Of a DNA stretch of 64,000 bases, positions 27,308 to 35,800 are shown one piece after another. This DNA is from Lysobacteraceae bacterium (GTDB lineage: Bacteria; Pseudomonadota; Gammaproteobacteria; Xanthomonadales; Xanthomonadaceae). The stretch's first letter is position 1, and each line of letters begins with the position of its first letter. Position numbers and translations under genes: made by a program. The stretch spans positions 62,001-126,000 of the forward strand of contig JAISFF010000053.1 in the NCBI GenBank assembly GCA_031263725.1. The letters are read 5' to 3'. The notes under the pieces are model-generated. The model was not told where the DNA came from. It worked only from the letters and a program-made list of their open reading frames with translations, and did no database searches.

Positions 27308-28585
27308 TCAGCGCTCGATGATTGCCACGACGCCCATGCCGCCGGCGGTGCAGATCGAAATCAGGCAACGGCCACCGCCGCGCTCCTTCAGTTCCTTGGC
27401 CGCCGTGGCGACGATGCGCGCGCCGGTCGCCGCGAACGGATGGCCCGTCGCCAACGACGATCCGACCGGATTCATCTTCTCCGGATCGATCCGCCCCAGC
27501 GGCGCATCCAGTCCCAGGCGATTGCGGCAGTATTCCGCACTCTCCCAGGCGCGCAAGGTGCACAGGACCTGGGCCGCGAACGCTTCGTGGATTTCGTAGA
27601 TGTCGAAATCCTGCAAGGTCAGATTGTTGCGCTTGAGCAACTCGGCCACCGCAACCGTGGGCGCCATCAGCAACCCTTCGCCGTGGACGAAATCGACCGC
27701 GGCGACCTGCGAATCGCGCAGATAGGCCAGAGGCTCGTGTCCATGCGTCCTGGCCCATTCCCCGGATGCCAGCAGGGCGACCGAGGCGCCGTCGGTCAAG
27801 GGCGTGGAATTGCCGGCGGTCAGCGTGCCGCGGCCGGAAATCCTGTCGAACGCCGGCTTCAGCGTCGCCAGCTTTTCCAGCGAAGTATCCGCACGCAGGA
27901 TGTTGTCGCGCTCCACGCCACGGAAGGGCGCGATCAGGTCGTCGAAGAAGCCGCGCTCATAGGCGGCGGCCAGCTTCTTGTGCGAGGCGACGGCCAGCCC
28001 GTCCTGCGAATCGCGGGAGATGTTCCATTCCTTGGCCATGTCCTCGCAGTGCTCGCCCATGCTCTTGCCGGTGCGCGGCTCGGCCACGCCGGGAAATTCC
28101 GGCTTCAGCTCGCCGAGCCGGAATCCCTTGAATGCCATGAACTTTTCCTTGAAATTGCGGCCCCGGTTGGCCGCCAGCAGACGCGCCCGCAAGGCTTTGC
28201 CGTAGACGATCGGCACATCGGAGGTCGTGTCCGAGCCGCCGCCGATGCCGGCTTCGATCTGGCCCAGCGCGATCTTGTTGCCCACCGAGATCAGCGTATC
28301 CAGGCTGGTGCCGCAGGCCCGCTGCATCGTGATACCCGGCGTCAATGGCGACAATCCGGAAGACAGAGTGGCTTCACGGCCCAGGTTCCAGTCGCTGGAG
28401 TGCTTGATTACCGCTCCCATCGCCACTTCGCCCAGTTCCTGCCCATGCAGGCCGAAACGTTCGACCAGAGCGCCCAGCGTGCGGACCGACATGCCGAGGT
28501 TGCCGACATTGGCATAGGCCGTGTTCTGCCGGCAAAAAGGGATACGGATACCACCTAGAATGGCCACGGGACGGACTGATGACAT
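27308..28585 (-). CDS. fadI: acetyl-CoA C-acyltransferase (thiolase)
   Basis: A 425-residue thiolase that cleaves 3-ketoacyl-CoA or runs the reverse condensation. The active-site Cys is in QRACGTSLDTL, with HEAFAAQVLC, NPVGSSLATGHPFAATGAR and the C-terminal CTAGGMG motif. Its length and HEAFAAQ segment resemble FadI, the beta subunit of the anaerobic-type fatty-acid oxidation complex; no fadJ/fadB partner is in the window. The ATG at 28585 (MSSVRPVAILGG) is chosen because upstream codons overlap a divergent gene and are not thiolase-like. Confidence 0.85.
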   Translation of the reverse strand: MSSVRPVAILGGIRIPFCRQNTAYANVGNLGMSVRTLGALVERFGLHGQELGEVAMGAVIKHSSDWNLGREATLSSGLSPLTPGITMQRACGTSLDTLISVGNKIALGQIEAGIGGGSDTTSDVPIVYGKALRARLLAANRGRNFKEKFMAFKGFRLGELKPEFPGVAEPRTGKSMGEHCEDMAKEWNISRDSQDGLAVASHKKLAAAYERGFFDDLIAPFRGVERDNILRADTSLEKLATLKPAFDRISGRGTLTAGNSTPLTDGASVALLASGEWARTHGHEPLAYLRDSQVAAVDFVHGEGLLMAPTVAVAELLKRNNLTLQDFDIYEIHEAFAAQVLCTLRAWESAEYCRNRLGLDAPLGRIDPEKMNPVGSSLATGHPFAATGARIVATAAKELKERGGGRCLISICTAGGMGVVAIIER

Positions 28586-28675
28586 GTTTTCCCTCGCAGT
28601 TCGAGAACCGCCCGCATAAGATGACAGGCATAATCGCAAGTGTAATGTCCTCAAACGCACACGCCAAACGCTGAC

Positions 28676-29566
28676 ATGACTCATTCCCAAACCAATCACT
28701 ACGTGATGGCCGTACTGGCCCTGGAGCTGAAGCCCGGCACCCGGCCGCAGAACGCCGCCCTGCCGGTGCAGGCCGCTGGCAAGCTGATGCAGTGGGTGGC
28801 GCGCGACCTGGCCGCGCTGATCCCGGAAGTGCAGAAGCTGGAATTGGTGATGGCCGCCGCGCATTTCGATCCGGCCGAGATCCTGCGACCGGGCTGGCCG
28901 CTGTACCGGCGCCTGGCGGAGTTGCAGCAGCGTGCGCCGCAGCACGACAACGGTCCGCGCCTGATCGTGTTCGGTTCCGACGAGAGCGGCCAGGTGCCGC
29001 AGCCGATCCAGGCCAACCCGGAGATGACCGGCGGCGCGCTGCGCGTGCTACCCATTCTCCTGTCGGGCGATGCGGAGACCATCCAGACCGTCAGCGATCG
29101 CATGGAAACCATTCTCCTCGACCGCGGCATGGCCGGCACCGATACCGCGCTGTTCGCCCAGAAAGCCTTCGGTGCGGAGCTCGAACACGCGCGCTACCTG
29201 ACCCATTTCGATCTGGCCGCGATCATTGCGTTGCAGTACCAGCATCAGCGTCTGCACAAGCTGTGGCCGATCATCGAGACCGCGCTGCTGCGCCCGGAAA
29301 AGGAAGAGTGGCTGGACCAGCCACCCGAACCGCTGCTGCGCTACGCCAACGGCATCGTGCGGATGTCGCTGCTGGGTTCGCACAGCTGGCACGCACGGCA
29401 TGCCGATCACCTCAGCGACGATCCGGAGAAGCTGGCCAGGGCATATCGGTATTTCGAGGCACGCCAGCGCCAGATCGCCGCCGTGCTGGAAGCGCACGGC
29501 ATTCCGGTGGTATTCGCGTTCTGCGACGGCAATGAAGACCCGCGCGAAACCCTGTCCAAGGAATAA
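28676..29566 (+). CDS. conserved hypothetical protein
   Basis: A 296-residue, apparently soluble protein with no signal peptide. It contains IPEVQKLELVMAAAHFDPAEIL, GPRLIVFGSDESGQVP, RVLPILLSGDAETI and a C-terminal helix-rich region ending in FCDGNEDPRETLSKE. I do not recognise a family. Codon usage matches its neighbours and the frame is free of stops, so it is very likely real. It is divergent from the thiolase with a 90-bp gap holding a CATAAT sequence that could be its -10. Confidence 0.7.
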   Translation: MTHSQTNHYVMAVLALELKPGTRPQNAALPVQAAGKLMQWVARDLAALIPEVQKLELVMAAAHFDPAEILRPGWPLYRRLAELQQRAPQHDNGPRLIVFGSDESGQVPQPIQANPEMTGGALRVLPILLSGDAETIQTVSDRMETILLDRGMAGTDTALFAQKAFGAELEHARYLTHFDLAAIIALQYQHQRLHKLWPIIETALLRPEKEEWLDQPPEPLLRYANGIVRMSLLGSHSWHARHADHLSDDPEKLARAYRYFEARQRQIAAVLEAHGIPVVFAFCDGNEDPRETLSKE

Positions 29567-29635
29567 GTCCGCACACGGAACCGATATCGATCTCCCGTGC
29601 CGACATGCCGCGAGAGCAAGGCGGCTGAGCCGCGA

Positions 29636-30736
29636 CTACAGGATTCCGCTGGCATCGAACCGCGCTCCCCAGGAATTGGCTGCGCGGAATTCCCGTATCT
29701 GCACGGGATCGAAGCGATAGCCCAGCGCATCCCGCACCTGCTTCGCCAAATCGGCATCTGCGTGCATGAGCCATACGCCATCGCTGGCGGCATGCTGCGT
29801 CATCTCGCCGAATCCGGTGGAAACGACCGGCAAACCCAATGCCCTGTATTCGTAGTACTTGATCGGATCGACCGAGGCGGTCAGATCGTTGCACTTGAAC
29901 GGAATCATCCCGATGGAGAAGTCCTGCATCGCCCGGATCGCCGCCCGGTGCGAGCAAGGCGGGATCAGTTCAACATTGTCCGGAAGCGGCCGTGTCGAAG
30001 GCACGTACACCGGACCGACCAGGCGCACGATCGCCGAGGGATTCTGTTCCGCGATGGCGATGACCAGATCCCAGTCGAACCAGTGTCCGATCGTGCCGAC
30101 ATAGCCGATGATCGTCCTGTCCGTCGCAGGCGACAGCGTATCCACCGGCGGCAATGCATCCACCGCGCATGCATTGAGCGCAACCGTCATCTTGTCGCCA
30201 TAACGCCGCAGACGGGACTGGAGCTTGCTCGACGAGACCAGGATCCGGTCCACGCGCTCCAGCAACCTGGTTTCATGACGATCCATCGCAAATCGCGACC
30301 AGCCCGAATAAAACGCGGGAAAGTCGTCCATGACATCGTAGAAGCTCGGCGTATCCGGGTTTTCCGCCAGTATCCGCAGCGCCAGCTTGCTGGGCTTGCC
30401 GATTCCGATGCGGGATTCGCCCTGACCGACCGCCTTGCGTACGGCCCGCAACACTTGCGACCACAACAGCAACCGGTTCACGGTGCCGGACCCGGGTACG
30501 GGCTCCAACGGCAATGCGCGCGGCGACAGCAACGTCATCCACCCGGGCACGATGCCCGCGTCCGCGCCGGTTCCGCCCCTGCCTCGCCGCAGATCGGCAA
30601 GCGCAGGCAAACGGGTGGGATAGGGGTCCACCCAGGTCACATCGCTCCCGCTCCTGAAATGAAACCACTCGACGAACTTGTGCGGTCTTTGCGCGAAGCT
30701 CGCCCAGGGAACGGGAGACAGATAGACCAGATGCAT
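29636..30736 (-). CDS. GT4-like glycosyltransferase, O-antigen cluster
   Basis: A 366-residue cytoplasmic glycosyltransferase of the GT-B type. The C-terminal half carries TIIGYVGTIGHWFDWDLV, NPSAIVRLVGPVY, SIGMIPFKCNDLTASVDPIKYYEYRALGLPVVST, the last being the usual E-rich nucleotide-sugar segment. It is a paralogue of the GT4 domain inside the giant protein of the same operon, which shares the IGYxGxIxxWFDxDLV pattern. Its ATG overlaps the wecB stop by one base, so it is the last gene of the operon. Confidence 0.8.
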   Translation of the reverse strand: MHLVYLSPVPWASFAQRPHKFVEWFHFRSGSDVTWVDPYPTRLPALADLRRGRGGTGADAGIVPGWMTLLSPRALPLEPVPGSGTVNRLLLWSQVLRAVRKAVGQGESRIGIGKPSKLALRILAENPDTPSFYDVMDDFPAFYSGWSRFAMDRHETRLLERVDRILVSSSKLQSRLRRYGDKMTVALNACAVDALPPVDTLSPATDRTIIGYVGTIGHWFDWDLVIAIAEQNPSAIVRLVGPVYVPSTRPLPDNVELIPPCSHRAAIRAMQDFSIGMIPFKCNDLTASVDPIKYYEYRALGLPVVSTGFGEMTQHAASDGVWLMHADADLAKQVRDALGYRFDPVQIREFRAANSWGARFDASGIL

Positions 30737-31839
30737 CAGGAGAAATGATCGCTCAGCGTTTTGACGATCCGTTCGGCGCCATGCCCATCGCCATAAGGCG
30801 AGATGCCGCGCGCCATCGACCGGTATGCGTTCTCGTCATCCAGCAGCGTCTGCGCTTCCTTGACGATGCGGTCGTAATTGGGCCCGACCAGCTTGACCAC
30901 GCCCTGCTCGACCGCTTCCGGACGCTCGGTTTCGTCGCGCAGGACCAATACCGGTTTGCCCAGCGCCGGAGCCTCTTCCTGGACGCCGCCGGAATCGCTG
31001 ATAATCAAGTAGGAACGCTTCATCGCCGCGACGAACGGTGCATAGTCCAGCGGCTCGCAGAGCAGGATGTTCGGGCAGGCGCCCAGCAATTCGTATGCCA
31101 CGTCCTTGACGTTGGGGTTGGGATGTACCGGATACAGGAACTGCACGCTTGGATTGGCTTCCGCCAGCGCCCTCAGCGCACGGCATATGTTCCGGAATGG
31201 CTCGCCGAAGTTTTCCCTTCGATGCGAAGTCACCAGAACCAGGCGCTTGTTCCCGTCCAATGGAATATCCAGCCGGATGTCCTGGGCCGCGGTCATCAGC
31301 AATGCGTCGATGACGGTATTGCCGGTCACCACGATATCGGCGTCGGAGACGCCTTCCTGCAACAGATTCCGCCGCGAGTTCTCGGTGGGGGCGAAGTGCC
31401 ACCGTGCCAGTTTTCCGGTGATGACCCGGTTGGCTTCCTCGGGAAAAGGATTCCGCATGTCCCAGGTGCGCAGGCCCGCCTCGACATGGCCGACGGGAAT
31501 CCGGTGATAGAAACAGGCCAGCGCGACCGTCATCACCGTGGTGGTATCGCCCTGGACCAGCGCCATGTCGGGCTTCTCCGTCTTCAGCACACCGTCAAGT
31601 TCGAGCAGCAGGCGCGCCGTCAGTTCGGTCAGGGCCTGATTCGGCCGCATGACGTTCAGATCGATGTCGGGCTTGATGCCGAAGAAGTCCAGCACCTGAT
31701 CCAGCATATGCCGGTGCTGCGCCGTGGCCAGCACCCTGACATCGAATTCGGGCTCCCGTTTCAATGCCAGAATGACCGGCGCCATCTTGATGGCTTCCGG
31801 CCGCGTGCCGACCACGCACAGTATCTTTTCCTTTTTCAT
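30736..31839 (-). CDS. wecB: UDP-N-acetylglucosamine 2-epimerase
   Basis: A 367-residue non-hydrolysing epimerase converting UDP-GlcNAc to UDP-ManNAc. Typical segments are VVGTRPEAIKMAPVI at the N-terminus, VQGDTTTVMTVALACFY, GHVEAGLRTWD, NPFPEEANRVITGKLARWHFAPTENSRRNLLQEG, VTSHRRENFGEPF and ISDSGGVQEEAPALGKPVLVLRDETERPEA. Length is standard. No wecC (UDP-ManNAc dehydrogenase) is present here, so the product may be used as ManNAc or be processed by an enzyme encoded elsewhere. Confidence 0.93.
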   Translation of the reverse strand: MKKEKILCVVGTRPEAIKMAPVILALKREPEFDVRVLATAQHRHMLDQVLDFFGIKPDIDLNVMRPNQALTELTARLLLELDGVLKTEKPDMALVQGDTTTVMTVALACFYHRIPVGHVEAGLRTWDMRNPFPEEANRVITGKLARWHFAPTENSRRNLLQEGVSDADIVVTGNTVIDALLMTAAQDIRLDIPLDGNKRLVLVTSHRRENFGEPFRNICRALRALAEANPSVQFLYPVHPNPNVKDVAYELLGACPNILLCEPLDYAPFVAAMKRSYLIISDSGGVQEEAPALGKPVLVLRDETERPEAVEQGVVKLVGPNYDRIVKEAQTLLDDENAYRSMARGISPYGDGHGAERIVKTLSDHFS

Positions 31840-31921
31840 TCTCTATCCAGTCTCCCGCGCATCGCATTCGATACGGCACAGTAAAGAACAGACATCATCA
31901 GCCACCGTCACCCGGCGAAAA

Positions 31922-34900
31922 TCATGGCTCCCGATATGTGTGAGGCACCCACGGTCCCCACTTGGATTCGTAGACTTCCCGGTTTCTGCGGAACAGCGCC
32001 TGTCTCTCCTCGTCCTTCAATTTGCTGAACGACGCCGAGAGATGATGATGGACGAAGACATCATCCGCACAGACGATCTTTTTGCCCAGCGTTTCGACCC
32101 GGCGGCAATAATCGTCGTCCTCGAAGAAGCCGCGTCCGTAATCCTCGCAGATCGGGCCGCATTCCTCGTAGACGGTCTTCGGTAGCATCGCACAGAAGAA
32201 GGCAACGGTACGCATGGGATAGGTCTTGCCCATGTTGCGCAGGGTGATCCGCTGCGCTTCGGCAGGCATGTCTTCCAGGCTCCGATAGGTCATGTCGACC
32301 TTGGCCTCGTTGCCGATGTTGTTGGTTATCGGACCGATCAGGCCGATCTGCGAATCGTCCTGGATGTGCCGGAGCATGGTCATCGCCCAGCCATTGGTAA
32401 CCACGGTGTCATTGTTGAGAACGACGAGATAGTCCCCGGTAGCCACATCGAGCCCGATATTGTTGCCGGCGGCGAATCCCGCGTTGTGATCGTTGAGGAT
32501 CAGCTTGACGTTCGGATACTTCGCGGCGAATTTTTCAAGGTATTCCGGCGACCCATCCGAGGATGCGTTGTCCACGATGACGATTTCCAGATCCGGATAG
32601 TCGGATCGGGTAATCAGGCTGTCGAGGCAGGCCCTGGTCAGATCGAGATTGTTGTAGGTCAGCACGACCACGCTGATCCTCGGGAAAGGCAGTTGCCGGA
32701 TGCGCCGATCAAGTTCGAGCACGCGGCTGTCCCAGGTCTGGGTGGCGGCGAATTCCTTCCGTGCCTGGATTTCCCGCGGCTTCGATCCGGTCGCCAGCAC
32801 GTTGGACACCAGACGGACGAAATCCTCCGCGTCGATCGCCTTGTAGACTCGATTCCCGAATTGCGCGATTTCCGGCAGATCGACACAGACCACTGGTTTT
32901 CCGGAAGCAAGGTACTCGTACACCTTCACCGGATTGGTGGCCAGCGTGAGCGGGTTCACCCGGAACGGCAGCAGGCAGACATCGAACGCGTACAGATAGT
33001 AGGGTAGCTTCGAATAAGGCACCTCGCCGGTAAACACCACGTTCTTCAAGTTCGACAGCGCCTTCGCCGCATTGATGGTATCGCTTCCCACCAGCAATAC
33101 GAGACAGTCCGGATTCGCCTTCGCCACCTGCCGCACCAGATCCAGATCGAACCACTCCGCAATGGCGCCGTAGTAGCCGATGATCTTGCGGCCCGAGGAG
33201 TCGACATAGGTCTGCGCCGGCGGTTTCGAGAAGAAACCGTATTCGCCGGCGTTGCGGACGACCGCGATGCTGGAGTTGTAGCGCCTTGCGTAATCCTCCA
33301 GCCAGTACGATGTCACCACGACGAGATCGGATTCCCGCAGCATCTGCTTTTCGGTCTTGGTCATCGCTTCTGAAACGTTTCCGAACCCCTCGTGATGATC
33401 CATGCAATCGTATATCCGATAGGCGTTCGGCAGCCGCTTCGCCATGCGGAACCAAAACGAATGCTGGGTAATGGCGATCAGCGATTTCGCATCGATATCC
33501 ACCATCAACATCGAGATGCTTGCTTCCAGCATCCGCTCCTGCTCCGGTGTTGGCGGAACGGAATAGATTGCCGGCGCACCTTTCAGTTTCAGTTTGACCT
33601 GATAAAGCGCGAGCGCCGGATCCAACGCCTCTATTTCGTAACCCGGTTCGTTCGAATCGACGAAGTGATTGCTGAAGAAGAACACACGCTTGCCGAGCTT
33701 CGCATAACTCCTGGCAAGGTGCTGCGGCCGCTGGATGCGGAAGTGCCAGTCTATGATCGAAAAGACGAAGATGTCGCGCCCGCCGAACACCGGTCCACTG
33801 CCGCCCTCCCGCAATGCCGGGGCTGCGGCCTGCGCCGTGCCTACCGGCTTCGGACGCATGGCCCTGAGGACGGACAGTGCCTGACGCTTGAGCTTCTGCT
33901 TGCTTTCCATGCCCAGCGGGAGCATGCGGAATACTTTCTGCGTGAAAAGGTACAGCCCACGCTTGAGCACGAACCTGCCGGGGCTGTTGCTTATCCTGTC
34001 GACCCAGGCGGACATCTTCATCAAGTCATGGGTCTGTCTTTCCAGCGCCTGGGTCACGGACGATAACTGTTCGTTGAGCGCCGCGTTCATTGCTGCAATC
34101 TCCTGCAGCTGATCCAGTACCGCGGCATGACGGACGCGCAGCGCGTACGCCAGCGCGTGTTCCACCTGCAATCCCGGTCCATCGGATACCCATTTCTGGA
34201 TCCTGTTCTCCGATTCGATGTACCGGAGAAAGTCTTCCGCCGGGATATCCAGCCCCAGATGCCTTGCGATTTCGGTCAACAGCGCCAAGCCGTTCGTCGA
34301 AGTACCGGCTGCGGGCGACAACACTTCGCCGATGCTCAGCAATGACAGATAGACGCCACGGAATACCAGGAATCCAAGTTCTATGGGGGCTTCGCTGCTC
34401 CACTCCCGATCGATGAACACGGTTTCCCCCGTATCCTTCACGATCAGATTCCTCGGTACGGCATCCAAGAACTGGCCGGGAACCGGCTGGGCAGCCGTTA
34501 ATGTTCCCCTGTCCAATGCGGCCGCTTCGAGCAATGCATCGTACCATCGCTGCGCCCACTGACCGATATCCTGCAATTGCCAGCTTTCGGTGCTCAGGAT
34601 CGACTTCAGCTGCTGCGTCCACAGAATCCCGTCCACGAATGGCGCGTCCTCGCGCATGTCGATCCTGATCGGAGCGTTGCCGGATGGCGTGGTCTGCGGA
34701 TAAAGCAGAGACCCCTGAACATCGAGATGACCGTTGTCCGATTCGGAGAAGGCCATCGATTTCGCATACTCCGGTTTTCTTTGCACAGCAAAGTGATAGG
34801 CATCGGCCAGTACGTCGTGCGGCTTGCCCACTCCGGGCGCTCCCGCGATCACCAGGAAGGAGTTGGCGAGATCCGGCCCCAGATCGTTTCGTACCACGGG

Positions 34901-35800
34901 ACCCCATACGCGGCCGGCCATGAAATATGGCGACCGGGGAGCTTGCGGGTCCGCTTCCAACGTCGGTTCGACGATGGCACTGAAACGCTCGCCCAGCTCC
35001 TTCGATATCGCCTTCTCCGACATCATGACCGAGGGCAACTTGTAGTCCGGGAATGGGAACCACCAGTCCTGCATCTCCAGTCCGGCCGACTTCAGGCGGT
35101 CATGAAGCTCGACGCGGCCATAGGTAGTCACGCCCGCGTTGCTGTAACGGTCTTCCAGTCCGTACATCGGAATTCCGACATGGTCTTCCTGACTGCCAGC
35201 GAAGTATTTCAGTCCGAGCTGGTTTTCGATCGCGACGAAGAGCAGACCTTCGGGTTTCAGCAGCTGCCTGACCCGGTTCAGCATGGTCAGCACGGGACTG
35301 TCGCCGCCGCTGTACAGGTTGGCGTATTCCAGCACGCCGATCAGCGTGATCGCATCGAAGCGCCTGTCTGTTCCGAAGTTGTCGAACCGCTCGGCCAATA
35401 CCGCGACATTGCCCAGATCGCGGGTTCGACTGGCGGCGATCGATGCGCGCCTCGGACTTCCTTCCAGCGCCAGGATGTTTCCGCCGGATTCACCCAGATA
35501 GCGCGTGATCGCACCGCAGCCCGCGCCTATTTCCAGGACGTTGCCTTTCAGCATCGCTTCGAAAGGACGCAGCAGATTCGCCCGCTGCGGGCTCAGGTGA
35601 TAGAGCGTGGGCCAGTCCGTGCACCGCCGCCGCAACTCCGGAGAGAACAGGGATACATCATCGGCATCGCGGATGATGCCTGCCAGATGGTTTTCGTTTT
35701 CATCGCCGTCGCTGTAGGCAATCCCAGGATAGTCGGGCCTGGCCCAGGCACCAAGCGATTCAATGAACTTGTAGTTCTCGTTTCCAATAAGGGACATCAT
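31922..35800 (-). CDS. giant fusion: methyltransferase, kinase-like, coiled coil, GT4, GT2
   Basis: A protein of about 1290 residues. Residues about 60-250 are a SAM methyltransferase (VLEIGAGCGA at 89-98, AITLIGVLEYANLY later). About 310-550 look kinase-like, with LDAVPRN (446-452) as a catalytic loop and FIDREW (463-468) as a metal site. About 560-600 is a coiled coil. About 675-1035 is a GT4 domain (IIGYYGAIAEWFDLDLV, NPVKVYEYLASGKPVV). About 1042-1290 is a GT2 domain (ISVVVLTYNNLDLTRACLDS, VVLNNDTVV, GFFEDDDYCRR). The first three parts match the architecture of WbdD, the O-antigen chain terminator of E. coli O8/O9; this link is inferred. A GTG at 35803 or ATG at 35800 overlaps the wzt stop; ATG at 35797 is also possible. 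Confidence 0.8.
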   Translation of the reverse strand: MMSLIGNENYKFIESLGAWARPDYPGIAYSDGDENENHLAGIIRDADDVSLFSPELRRRCTDWPTLYHLSPQRANLLRPFEAMLKGNVLEIGAGCGAITRYLGESGGNILALEGSPRRASIAASRTRDLGNVAVLAERFDNFGTDRRFDAITLIGVLEYANLYSGGDSPVLTMLNRVRQLLKPEGLLFVAIENQLGLKYFAGSQEDHVGIPMYGLEDRYSNAGVTTYGRVELHDRLKSAGLEMQDWWFPFPDYKLPSVMMSEKAISKELGERFSAIVEPTLEADPQAPRSPYFMAGRVWGPVVRNDLGPDLANSFLVIAGAPGVGKPHDVLADAYHFAVQRKPEYAKSMAFSESDNGHLDVQGSLLYPQTTPSGNAPIRIDMREDAPFVDGILWTQQLKSILSTESWQLQDIGQWAQRWYDALLEAAALDRGTLTAAQPVPGQFLDAVPRNLIVKDTGETVFIDREWSSEAPIELGFLVFRGVYLSLLSIGEVLSPAAGTSTNGLALLTEIARHLGLDIPAEDFLRYIESENRIQKWVSDGPGLQVEHALAYALRVRHAAVLDQLQEIAAMNAALNEQLSSVTQALERQTHDLMKMSAWVDRISNSPGRFVLKRGLYLFTQKVFRMLPLGMESKQKLKRQALSVLRAMRPKPVGTAQAAAPALREGGSGPVFGGRDIFVFSIIDWHFRIQRPQHLARSYAKLGKRVFFFSNHFVDSNEPGYEIEALDPALALYQVKLKLKGAPAIYSVPPTPEQERMLEASISMLMVDIDAKSLIAITQHSFWFRMAKRLPNAYRIYDCMDHHEGFGNVSEAMTKTEKQMLRESDLVVVTSYWLEDYARRYNSSIAVVRNAGEYGFFSKPPAQTYVDSSGRKIIGYYGAIAEWFDLDLVRQVAKANPDCLVLLVGSDTINAAKALSNLKNVVFTGEVPYSKLPYYLYAFDVCLLPFRVNPLTLATNPVKVYEYLASGKPVVCVDLPEIAQFGNRVYKAIDAEDFVRLVSNVLATGSKPREIQARKEFAATQTWDSRVLELDRRIRQLPFPRISVVVLTYNNLDLTRACLDSLITRSDYPDLEIVIVDNASSDGSPEYLEKFAAKYPNVKLILNDHNAGFAAGNNIGLDVATGDYLVVLNNDTVVTNGWAMTMLRHIQDDSQIGLIGPITNNIGNEAKVDMTYRSLEDMPAEAQRITLRNMGKTYPMRTVAFFCAMLPKTVYEECGPICEDYGRGFFEDDDYCRRVETLGKKIVCADDVFVHHHLSASFSKLKDEERQALFRRNREVYESKWGPWVPHTYREP

